Part shown: in pieces, positions 1 through 9,747 of the stretch
How positions within the stretch are numbered: the first letter of the stretch is position 1
How the letters are laid out: every line of letters begins with the position of its first letter
Source: Platerodrilus igneus
Lineage: Eukaryota; Arthropoda; Insecta; Coleoptera; Lycidae
Length of the DNA stretch: 64,000 nucleotides
NCBI GenBank assembly: GCA_036346225.1
Contig: JARFIW010001177.1
Location: 2,760,501-2,824,500, forward strand
Direction: 5' to 3'
Position numbers and translations under genes: made by a program
The notes under the pieces: generated by a model
What the model was told of the DNA's origin: nothing
The model's database searches: none
The model's input: only the letters and a program-made list of their open reading frames with translations

Positions 1-2726
1 AGTCACTAGTATCGAAATTGTTAATGTTTGCACTAATATCACTATACAAGTCTTTTGTTTCTATACTATACACTAAAGAGTCAGTGTCTGTGTAAAGTAG
101 TGAGAGTTTGGCTCCATACAAATGTTTCATGGTGTTATAATGAAAATCATACATGAGGGTCTTTGAAATATCTAAAACTGAAAAACCTGCATATATAGGC
201 TTGTTGTACGTGAGTTTTACCCTATCCATCTGTATAATAACCAAATCCTCTCCTAGCACTAAACTACTGTTAAAGTTCGGGCGGGCGATAAGTCCACTCG
301 CGCACAATTTTTGTCCATCGTGTCCCCACCGTGGCACGATCTTCACATCCACCCCCTTGTCGACATTCTCCATCGTTTTTCCAAAGACGGCATTGTTCAT
401 TAATTTAAAAAAGTCTTTTTCAAACGCATTTCTGGCAGATATCCTAAGGGTGGTGTTCAAATCGATGTAGGGTTTTAACCAAGGCGATTGGTCGATTTCC
501 AATACTAGATGGATGCCGGTGAGTCTAAGACCATTACGTAGCGCCTGCTGCAGGTTTCTGTAGTGTATAATGTAATGACTCTTGCCGAGCAACGTGGCGA
601 GTAGCTTCGGAGTCTTGGAGGATGGTGTTGGGGGTACCATGGTCTGCGGACAAAACGGTAAATCGTTATGAAGACCGTGTAGGTTTTCTGGATACTCCAG
701 ATCTACTTCCAGGATGTACCTCTTGTCCCCTGTTACAGATATGTCATCGATGTGGGCTTTCAGGAGGTTAAGCTCTTTCTCTTTCAACCACCGGAATCCG
801 CTTATCGGTAGCGGTTGGGACATGGCCCATCCATACAAATTATTGGCATCGCAGTAAGCCAAGTATTTGGAGGGTTTACTGGGAATGTAATTCTTCATAT
901 ACTTATTATTGGCTTCGGCATAGCGAGCGCTGCATTGGGTTAACCCACCGCGAATGCCTTTTTTCACAAAGTGATGCATTTCTACATCGGTGAATAGATC
1001 CAATTTAACTCCGGTATGTTTCAGCATGGCGTCCCAGCTTAGACTAGGTGCTGTCATATATTGGCAGGGATCCAAGTCGTAGGTTTTCAAGCACACACCC
1101 CGGAAATTTTCGAACACGTCAGCTAATAATAAAACATCGGTCTTCAAGTAGAGATCACTATATTCGCCGAGTGTGCATATGTTGAAGGCGTCCCATACAT
1201 TCTGAGCGTGATCGTATTCAGACAACGAAATCACAGTATTCGTGAGATCATTATAGAATTCCTCTCGGGGTGGTAGACTTGACCTATTTAATGCTGATGC
1301 GTCTGTCACATACCTGTACGGGAACACACCCTTTCTGCGTAGAAAAGAAAACTGTATGTCGTCGGGGAAACACTTCCTCATCTCAACAAACTGCTCGCAT
1401 TCCAAATTTTTCACCAACTTGTCCAAAGACGATGCCATGAAACGCAGGGAATCGATGAATCGCAGCTGAACTGTGGAATTGTTAGATTCATCATCATCAT
1501 CTTCTTCTACGTCTGGTTCTTCACCATATAACCTCACATGCTTTGTGAAAGAAATGAAACGTTCTTTGTTATTTGGGATCACTGTAACGCGCTCCTTATC
1601 ACATCCCAATACCTTCACAATAAAATGGGAATCATACCCACTTAAATTGTGGAATACAACCGATATGAAATTTGGCATCCGGTATTGGATGTTGCATTGG
1701 CGATGTGCTGCGAAGCGGAATTTCCCTGTAAGATGGCAGTGGTCCCTTACTCGATCGTCTCCCAATGGTCTCTTGCAGATGCCGCAATCGTCAACCATGT
1801 GGAATAACAATTCGTCTAAAGGCTCCAACACTGACATCGGTACATTAGTTTCAAGGATTTTACCCAATCTGCGGGCTTCCTCCTTTAACTTCTCCATAAA
1901 CACTGCAGCAGCTTCAGGCCCCCTGTACAATTCAAACATATCCAAATTCTCGTGGTAGGAGCATTTAATATAATATGCGAAACTGTATGGTTCGTGTTGG
2001 TGGGTGCTGTTAGTAAAGGAGCCGGAGGGATCCTGTGCTGCCGAAGAAATGGGCTTTTCAACACGCTTTCAAAGTCCGCGTAAATCACGAACGGCACCCT
2101 CATTTGCTTGTGCACGTTCGTAAACTCGAGGATGTTGTTAAAGTGGTTGGGCATCTTTGTCGCAACGTGGTTGCAGTCTTGTTCGGCGTGTTGACGTAGC
2201 TTATCCTCCGAACGGAAATATATCAGGCACCCATCGCAAAGCCATTTGCTTGTGTGCTCACGGGACAACTGTTTTCTCACCAGCTTCCCCAAATCCTTGA
2301 TCCAGCAGTAGTGGGACTTGCCCCCATTCTGGATATAAAGGAGGTTGACATGCCGATCCCTCTTGCGTGCTGTAAAGTGGAGGGGTCCGATAATGGACTT
2401 ACCCTCTACACCAAACACGTTAACACTGATGTTATTTTGCTCCTCGAAGCGGGGTATATCCTTTATGAGCATCGGGAACTGCAGTCCTGTTAAGTTGAGT
2501 GCAGTGCTGTAATGGGGGTAGCTATGCACTCTTTGCGGATCGTGAGCACCAGGGTGTAGGGCTGCTACAACGCTCCAGGCAAAACATGCATTGTCTTGGT
2601 TCTGCACGTTAACGACGGCTCCCTTAACCCGAATCCATTTGGGAAGCTCAATGTAGGACCCCCCACGAAGAGGTTTATACTTGTTTATATTCACCTCCAA
2701 GTATAATGCATTTTTCAGACTCCATC
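1..2726 (-). pseudogene. DNA polymerase B exon 3, left arm (5' to 3' on minus, runs off the window)
   Basis: This is the large third exon of a virus-like family B DNA polymerase gene. It starts after a TTTTAG acceptor at 2727 and reads off the window at base 1. Motifs in order are a conserved N-terminal module (PLRGGSYIELP), exonuclease I (YADFES), an endonuclease VII-like Cys-His block (CGICKR then RDHCHLTGK), exonuclease II ([10 protein letters not shown]), polymerase motif A (DANNLYG), motif B (NNAVFGKTMEN) and motif C (YTDTDS, 77-94). A 2-base excess in a T run at 2054-2057, compared with the right arm, breaks the frame just after exonuclease I. I saw no other break down to base 1. The family copies DNA, probably with a protein primer. 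The C-terminus lies outside the window. Confidence 0.85.
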
Positions 2727-2774
2727 CTAAAATTTAAAAAATTAGAAACAAAATAATAATTTTTCAAAACTTAC

Positions 2775-3038
2775 CAGAATCTCGTTCTTGGAACTCATCT
2801 GACTTAGCTAACATCCTTTCCACAAAGGAGTTGTAGACATCCCCTAGGTTGCTGGATGAGGTGATAACTCTGTTTTTGGTGTTGAAAGATTTCACGTCCT
2901 CAACACCCTCTTTCACACCCATTTTGGTGTATCCACCAAACACCTCCAGGTTCACCTTTAGGGAGGTGTGTATACCCAACTGTTCCCCGACTAAGGCTAT
3001 GAACCTCTCCCTCTGGTTGCGGAGAAAGTCTAGGATAC
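2775..3038 (-). CDS. PolB gene exon 2, left arm
   Basis: This is a short middle exon between an AG acceptor after the intron at 3039-3086 and a GT donor at 2774. Both introns are 48 bp and AT-rich, and the reading phase holds across both junctions. The exon contains LKVNLEVFGGYTKMG and ends in FQERDSG, the join that precedes the polymerase module in this family. It is open here, whereas the right-arm copy has a TAG. I know no function for it beyond linking the zinc-finger exon to the polymerase. Confidence 0.7.
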
Positions 3039-3086
3039 CTAGAAATAACTAAGTTTAAACACTAAATACTTATAAAAAATACATAC

Positions 3087-3522
3087 TTGTAGAATCGACA
3101 TTACTAATTCGGTATGTTGCAATTCGGCTTTTGAATGCGGTCGCTACAACCTCCACACCCCCATCCAGGACACGGCTAGCAGCAGTTTTGTGCGCGTTCG
3201 AGCGCTGGTGGGACGCTAAGTTGGCAACATCCACACCACACTCTTCGCATCTCCGCAATCTCTTGGGGGCAGGTCCTCCAACTATTGGCGCAGCCGGTCG
3301 TTTAACTCCGGATGGGTCGGCAACTGGTTCCACCACACCATGCTTAGTATCCTTATGACGTTTTAGGCTATCCTTCCGTGAGAAGGATGCCGGGCACACT
3401 TCGCAGGCGAACAAGCCCTTTTTCGTTTCAGAGACTAACCCATGTTGTTGGAGCTGGTGTCGTTTTAAATGATTGCTTCTGGAAAAGCCACCCCCACAGA
3501 CATCACAAGTAAAGGAAGACAT
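3087..3522 (-). CDS. C2H2 zinc-finger exon 1 of the PolB gene, left arm
   Basis: It starts at ATG 3522, 51 bases downstream of the initiator. Two classical C2H2 fingers are visible: CDVC...HLKRHQLQQH and CEVC...SLKRHKDTKH. A third Cys/His pair, CEEC...HQRSNAH, lies near residue 100. Residues 65-90 are rich in Pro, Ala and Gly. If not spliced the frame would end at 3070, but a GTATGT donor after 3087 continues in phase into exon 2, so I read it as an N-terminal DNA-binding domain of the polymerase rather than a free regulator. Only one residue obviously differs from the right copy (Asn for Asp in the first finger). Confidence 0.75.
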
Positions 3523-3572
3523 TTTCCTATAAGAAAATTAAAAACTGGTTAACTAGTCAAAGACTAAACACA

Positions 3573-3607
3573 AACTGAATGATATTGTATCGCACGGTGT
3601 TTTTATA
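3573..3607 (-). promoter_or_regulatory. Core promoter (TATA + Inr) of the left PolB gene
   Basis: TATAAAAA lies at 3607-3600 on the minus strand and an arthropod-type initiator TCAGTT at 3578-3573. From the first TATA base to the initiator A is about 31 bp, the normal spacing. The ATG follows 50-60 bases later. The same two boxes at the same spacing survive in the right arm. Confidence 0.75.
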
Positions 3608-3929
3608 CCCGGTTGGTATAATTAAATAGTTTACTTTCAAAGTAGGAGAAACCTAGCGTCGTTTAACCTTGAGTAACATTCCAAACTAGTCTATTCGCGT
3701 CGGTAAAATCAATTAGCTAGTTTACTTTTAAATTAGGTGAAACCCAGCGTCGTTTAACCTTAAGTAACATTCCAAACCAGTCTATTCACGTCGGTGAAAA
3801 TCAATTAGCTTCTTGCTTACGCACTACATCTATAATTATCGGATGTACTACTTTAACTTTCACTTTCGTGATTTCCCATAAAGAGCAAATGAGGAGATTC
3901 ATCTCCACATTTCCACACACATCCACATT

Positions 3930-5445
3930 GCCACACACATTTACATGTTAATTTCCATAAGGCGGAAATGAGGAGAATCCCTCAATTCCACACTCATCTG
4001 AACCAAATAGTTTTCTTCGTCTAGCCAATGCATCTTTCGAGATAAACCTATCTTGTTTGGTATCAATTAATATTAGAATTTTCTCAGTTACCCGAATCTT
4101 TAGGAATTTTTTAGATTGCACCATCCCCAAGGGAGCTACCCCAATTTTAAGATTTTGTACCTGTAGCGACTTTTGAGCGTCTGCATAATTTTTTTAGGCT
4201 TGCCATACATTAAATTAGCTTAGAATTTTACGCACAACCCGAATCTGCAAACAGATTTGAAATCGGATCACGCCCTGCAAAGTTACCCTTTTAAAGCTCT
4301 CAAATCTTATTAAAATTTTTGCTCGTCTATGACATATGCTTAAACCAAACATCTCCAAAAATCAAAAACCGTGGAGATTTTAGAAATGAGTTCTTTATAA
4401 GCCATAAGTGCTTAGTATTTAAAATCATTTTTTCAAACAGTAATGTTCGTTTCTCAGAATATCGCAAAAACCCATGACTTAAAATTTTTCTGGTTTTAAC
4501 ATAATTACATGCACAATGCTAAATTGTTGGAAAATACGTAGACGAGGACAAACTAATTGCTTTACAATTATGTGACGTATAGTGAAAGTAGCCTTTCTTT
4601 TTTATTAATTAGCGGTTATATGATTTGAGAAATACAATAGATATGCTCAATGCCCCCCATTAAAGTCAACGCATCATTGCTGAAGGGTTTATTAATCATA
4701 CAATGAGCGCTCTAGTATGGTCGTCTTTATAAACTTTTAACCATGTGGCACATCTTGTTAGTTTAGAATTTTACGCAGAATTCGAATCTGCAAACAGATT
4801 TAAAATCGGACCATCCCTTGGAAAGTTATAACCCTTTAAAGCTCTCAAACCTCTAAATTTCGCTCTTTGCTTTATAAGCAAAACTAACAAATAGTTTTCT
4901 TCCTCTAACCAATGCATCTTTCGAGATAAACCTATCTTGTTTGGAATCAATTAATATTAGAATTTTCCCAGCTACCCGAATCTTTAGGAATTTTCTAGAT
5001 AGCATCACCCCCCAGGGAGCTACCCTCATTTTAAGATTTCTTACCTGTAGCGACTTTTGAGCGTCTGCATAATTTTTTTTAGTCATGCGATACATTAAAT
5101 TAGCTTAGAATTTTACGCAAAATTCAAATCTGCAAACAGATTTGAAATCGGACTACGCCCTGCAAAGTTACCCCTTTAAAGCTCTCAAACCTCTAAATTT
5201 TGCTTTTTGCTCCCAAATCTGAACCAAATAGTTTTCTTCGTCTAACCAATGCATCTTTCGAGATAAACCTATCTTGTTTGGTATCAATTAATATTAGAAT
5301 TTTCTCAGCTACCCGAATCTCTGGGAATTTTTTAGATAGCATCACCCCCAAGGGAGCTACCCCAATTTTAAGATTTTTCGCCGATAGCGATTTTATGGTC
5401 GTCTTTATAAATTTTTTAACAATGCAATACATCTATTAAAGACCG
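3930..5445. repeat. ~340-bp repeat family, three copies, left arm
   Basis: Three copies of a repeat share a minus-strand open stretch: 4130-3948, 5095-4853 and 5432-5193. Each has KFLKIRV.EKILILID.KQDRFISKDAL. They also share a non-coding half with GAGCTTTAAAGGGGTAACTTT and the AAGTCGCTACAGGTA motif. The frame stays open in all three, although no start or product is clear. Related copies lie at 7380-7640, 8280-8625 and 13290-13810. The family could be a decayed exon or a terminal repeat of the PolB elements. Confidence 0.7.
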
Positions 5446-5672
5446 CCATATAAATCAAAACCAACTTCTATTATATGGTGGTGAGAATTTGGTGGAAATT
5501 TGCCTAACCTAGAGGTTGTCTTACCAACTAGTTGGTTGATATTTAATTGTGATACTCACTCTACAATGTTCCACAAGCTACACTCTATACAGAACTCAGA
5601 TCAAACGAAAATCGTACACAAAATTTGGAAATGTATACTACATATTTGTCAATTAAAAGGAGGAAAGAGTGA

Positions 5673-5676
<4 letters not shown>

Positions 5677-5710
<34 letters not shown>
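5677..5710. repeat. (TG)17 microsatellite
   Basis: This is a pure TG run of about 34 bp in the inner left arm. The mirror position in the right arm (about 7075-7105) has only short CACACA remnants, so it expanded after the palindrome formed. Confidence 0.9.
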
Positions 5711-5713
<3 letters not shown>

Positions 5714-5976
5714 TAGTTTTAATGAATAAAAATATATTTCTATGTGTAGTGTACTTGTTAAGTATTTGAATTGAAATATAATTATGGTTTCAAACGTTTT
5801 GGTTTTATTTATATATATATTAGTATTGTTAGGATACAATAAAAATACAGGTGCGCGCAGGTGCGCATGGGCAAAAATACGAGCAGCAGGGGTGCGCATG
5901 GGCACAGACGTGCTTAGGCGTACATCAGAATGCATAAAAACCGTTGGATCACCAAAATCTTATTAATATTAAAACA

Positions 5977-6832
5977 ACATAGATTTTATACTGTTTTATT
6001 ACGCTGGAGCGCTGGTGGGATGCCAAGGTCGGATTAAATCCGACCTAGGTCGTAGGATGGGCATCGACATATGTCCGGATATATGTAGGATGTTAGGTTG
6101 GGTGAAATTGCCCCATAGTGAAATTGTCCCAGTGAAATTACCCCATAGGGTGAAATTGCCTCCGACCTAGGTTGGATTTAATCCGACCTAGATCGATTTT
6201 AATCAGTCCTAGATCAGTTTTAATCCGAAGGTATTGCTGTATTTAGGAGGGTAAACATTGTTTGTTTAAATGTGGAAGGAAGGACTTGTCAGGAGTTAGG
6301 TTAGCTAGTGTTGTCCGAAGTTAGGTTAGGTTAGTTGGACTTGTGTGGACTTAGGTTAGATAAAGGAAAAATTAATAGGTTGGGTCAGCGTCGCGACGCA
6401 GACTAACTAATTTTCCAGCGTCGACGACTGACAACCTATTAATTTTTCCTTTATTAACCTAAGTCACACAGTCCAACTAACTAACTAACTTCGGACAACA
6501 CTATAACCTAACTCCTGACAAGTTCCTTCCACATTTAAACAAACAATGTTTACCCTCTAAGCAATACCTTCGGATTAAAATCGATCTAGGGACTGATTAA
6601 AATCCGATCTAGGTCGGATTAAATCCGACCCGTCGGAGGCAATTTCACCCTATGGAGTAATTTCACCCTATGGGACAATTTCACTCTATGGGCAATTTCT
6701 AACCTAAGCATCCTACATATCCGGACAATTGTCTGATGCCCATCACGATCATGAGGTCGGATTCTAATCCGACCTTTGGCATCCGCACAGCGCTCCAAGC
6801 GTAATAAACAGTAAAATGCTATGTTGTTAATA
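5977..6832. repeat. Central core palindrome with short repeated motifs
   Basis: Two arms of ~415 bp, about 5977-6390 and 6430-6832, flank a ~35-bp centre (6385-6430) that contains GTCGCGAC. Inside each arm are self-complementary blocks such as GGTCGGATTAAATCCGACC, runs of GTGAAATTGCCCCATAG-like units (four in a row near 6110-6165), and TTAGGTTAG-like units. No protein frame is supported. It occupies the 5' ends of both outward genes, where the terminal repeat of a linear element would sit. It could equally be a separate foldback element that inserted there. Confidence 0.75.
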
Positions 6833-7379
6833 TTAATAACGATTTTGGTGATCCAACGCATTTATGCAGTTCTGTAGAACACACATCGTCTGACCCATGC
6901 GCACTGCGCTGCTTTGCCCATGGTACATCGCGATGTGATTCTTATGATCGTGAGAACTATATCTGTTAAATAATACCAAAACGTTTAAACCATAATTATT
7001 GTTCATATGTGCAAAGTCTTAACAATACACTACAGCTGAAACTATATTTTTGAATTCATTAACGGCTGACTGTCACACAACAAATATAACACTATTGACA
7101 CACACTGTTAAAAGTGCTCTTATCCTCTTGTAATTGACAATTAGGTAGTATGAATTTAAATTTTGTGTAGATTTCGTGATTGAGTTCTGATAGATGTAGC
7201 TGATAAATTTAGAGTGTGAGATATCAATGTAAATATACAATAGTTGGTAAGACAACTTTTGACTGGGTTAGGCGATTTCACAAATGTGCTCCTTGCAACA
7301 TTATGATTTCATTTGGTATATTAATGGCTACTGTTAATGATCGTATTTTGTAAAATCAATTTATAAAGACGACTAAATG

Positions 7380-8640
7380 TATCGTGCAGGAAGAAGATCT
7401 TAAAAGTGAGGGTACTCCGTTTGGGTTGATGCTATCTAATAAATTCCTATAGATTCGGGTAGCTGAGCAATAATTTAATAGTATAAATTTGTTATATCCA
7501 AACTAAGATAGGTTTATCTCGAAAGAGCATTGTGTTAGACGAAGAAAACTATTTGGTTCGAGTCTTTGCGTTTGTAATTCTAAAAATGCAAACATTTAGG
7601 TTTAGAGCATTTAAAGCGGAATTCAAGTAACATTAAATCTGTTTGGATGAATTTGTAAAATTCAACTATTTAATATCGTGTTATGCAGATTGTCGAAGTG
7701 TACTGGTGATATCGTTAAAATATATCGCTTGGTGCTTAAAACTTACTAAAGGGTTAATAACTTTCAAATTGGATGGTCGATTTCTAAAATCGTTTGCAGA
7801 TTCAATTTGCAGTAATATTTTATTTACAAATATGATGTGACATGGTTATTTTAAGGACGACCATACTAGAGCTGCTATTGTTGATTAATTAAACGCTCCA
7901 CAATGGATGCGTTATTTTAATGGGCATTGATATATCTATTGCATTTCTCAAATCGTATAACCGCTAATTGAATAGAAAGAAAGCTACTTTCAACTGTATT
8001 ACGTACATAATGTAATATTGCCAGATTGTTTGTCCTCGATTACTATTATTCCAACAATTTAGCATTGTGTATTAATGTTGTTAAAGACCAGAAATTTAGC
8101 ATGGTGTTTTATGGATATCTGAAAAGAACATTACTGTTTGAAAAATGATTTTAAATATCATAGCACTCTTGGCTTATAAAGAATCTTTCAAAATCTCCAC
8201 GGTTTTTGATTTTGGAGATGTTTGGTTTAAGCATATGTCATAGACGAGCAAAAATTTTAATAAGATTTGAGAGCTTTAAAGGGGTAACTTTGCAGGGCGT
8301 GATCCGATTTCAAATCTGTTTACAGATTCGGGTTGTGCGTAAAATTCTAAGCTAATTTAATGTATGGCATGCCTAAAAAAATTATGCAGACGCTCAAAAG
8401 TCGCTACAGGTACAAAATCTTAACATTGGGGTAGCTCCCTTGGGGATGGTGCAATCTAAAAAATTCCTAAAGATTCGGGTAGCTGAGAAAATTCTAATAT
8501 TAATTGATACCAAACAAGATAGGTTTATCTCGAAAGATGCATTGGCTAGACGAATAAAACTATTTGGTTCAGATGAGTGTGGAATTGAGGGATTCTCCTC
8601 ATTTCCGCCTTATGGAAATTAACATGTAAATGTGTGGCAA
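7380..8640. repeat. ~340-bp repeat family, right arm copies
   Basis: One degenerate copy lies at about 7380-7570 and one well-kept copy at 8280-8622. The second has the same open stretch as the left-arm copies (MVQSKKFLKIRVAEKILIL at 8440 onward). Between them, 7640-8200 is AT-rich and mirrors 4350-4730 at visibly lower identity than the outer arm. Confidence 0.65.
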
Positions 8641-8866
8641 TGTGGATGTGTGTGAAATGTGAGATGAATCCCCTCATTTGCTCTTTATGGGAAGTCACGA
8701 AAGTAAAAGTTAAAGTAGTACATCCGATAATTATAGATGTAGTGCGTAAGCAAGAAGCTAATTGATTTTACCGACGCGAATAGACTAGTTTGGAATGTTA
8801 CTCAAGGTTAAACGACGCTAGGTTTCTCCTACTTTGAAAGTAAACTATTTAATTATACCAACCGGG

Positions 8867-8901
8867 TATAAAAACACCGTGCGATACAATATCATTCAGT
8901 T
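8867..8901 (+). promoter_or_regulatory. Core promoter (TATA + Inr) of the right PolB gene
   Basis: TATAAAAA at 8867-8874 and TCAGTT at 8896-8901 repeat the left-arm arrangement with identical spacing. The transcript would start near 8898, with the ATG at 8952. Confidence 0.75.
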
Positions 8902-8951
8902 TGTGTTTAGTCTTTGACTTGTTAACCAGTTTTTAATTTTCTTATAGGAAA

Positions 8952-9387
8952 ATGTCTTCCTTTACTTGTGATGTTTGTGGGGGTGGCTTTTCCAGAAGCG
9001 ATCATTTAAAACGACACCAGCTCCAACAACATGGGTTAGTCTCTGAAACGAAAAAGGGCTTGTTCGCCTGCGAAGTGTGCCCGGCATCCTTCTCACGGAA
9101 GGATAGCCTAAAACGTCATAAGGATACTAAGCATGGTGTGGTGGAACCAGTTGCCGACCCATCCGGAGTTAAACGACCGGCTGCGCCGATAGTTGGAGGA
9201 CCTGCCCCCAAGAGATTGCGGAGATGCGAAGAGTGTGGTGTGGATGTTGCCAACTTAGCGTCCCACCAGCGCTCGAACGCGCACAAAACTGCTGCTAGCC
9301 GTGTTCTGGATGGGGGTGTGGAGGTTGTAGCGACCGCATTCAAAAGCCGAATTGCAACATACCGAATTAGTAATGTCGATTCTACAA
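8952..9387 (+). CDS. C2H2 zinc-finger exon 1 of the PolB gene, right arm
   Basis: The start is ATG 8952 and the donor is GTATGT at 9388. Two C2H2 fingers (CDVC...HLKRHQLQQH; CEVC...SLKRHKDTKH) are followed by a CEEC...H....H pair. Without splicing the frame stops at 9404, giving 150 residues. With the 48-bp intron (9388-9435) removed, one leftover base joins exon 2 in phase. The role I infer is a DNA-binding N-terminal domain of the polymerase polyprotein. Confidence 0.75.
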
Positions 9388-9435
9388 GTATGTATTTTTT
9401 ATAAGTATTTAGTGTTTAAACTTAGTTATTTCTAG

Positions 9436-9699
9436 GTATCCTAGACTTTCTCCGCAACCAGAGGGAGAGGTTCATAGCCTTAGTGGGGGAACAGTTGGGT
9501 ATACACACCTCCCTAAAGGTGAACCTGTAGGTGTTTGGTGAATACACCAAAATGGGTGTGAAAGAGGGTGTTGAGGACGTGAAATCTTTCAACACCAAAA
9601 ACAGAGTTATCACCTCATCCAGCAACCTAGGGGATGTCTACAACTCCTTTGTGGAAAGGATGTTAGCTAAGTCAGATGAGTTCCAAGAACGAGATTCTG
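9436..9699 (+). pseudogene. PolB gene exon 2, right arm, with an in-frame TAG
   Basis: It lies between the acceptor ending at 9435 and the donor GTAAGT at 9700. The frame set by exon 1 reads LRNQRERF and LKVNL and then meets TAG at 9528-9530, where the left arm has GAG. The rest (KMGVKEG...FQERDSG) is nearly identical to the left arm. A protein from this copy would end before the polymerase domain. Confidence 0.7.
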
Positions 9700-9747
9700 G
9701 TAAGTTTTGAAAAATTATTATTTTGTTTCTAATTTTTTAAATTTTAG

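Noticed and set aside
153..470. Plus-strand open frame in the left arm (also 1473-1958 and 2254-2493)
   Set aside because: These lie antisense to the PolB gene; similar antisense frames appear in the right arm, so they follow from the coding sequence opposite.
3930..5445. CRISPR-like array from regularly spaced repeats
   Set aside because: Units are ~340 bp, diverged and inverted between arms in eukaryotic DNA; nothing resembles short identical repeats with unique spacers.
5585..5935. Minus-strand frame with a Thr-His repeat
   Set aside because: The repeat is the translated TG microsatellite, and the rest does not match the mirror position in the right arm.
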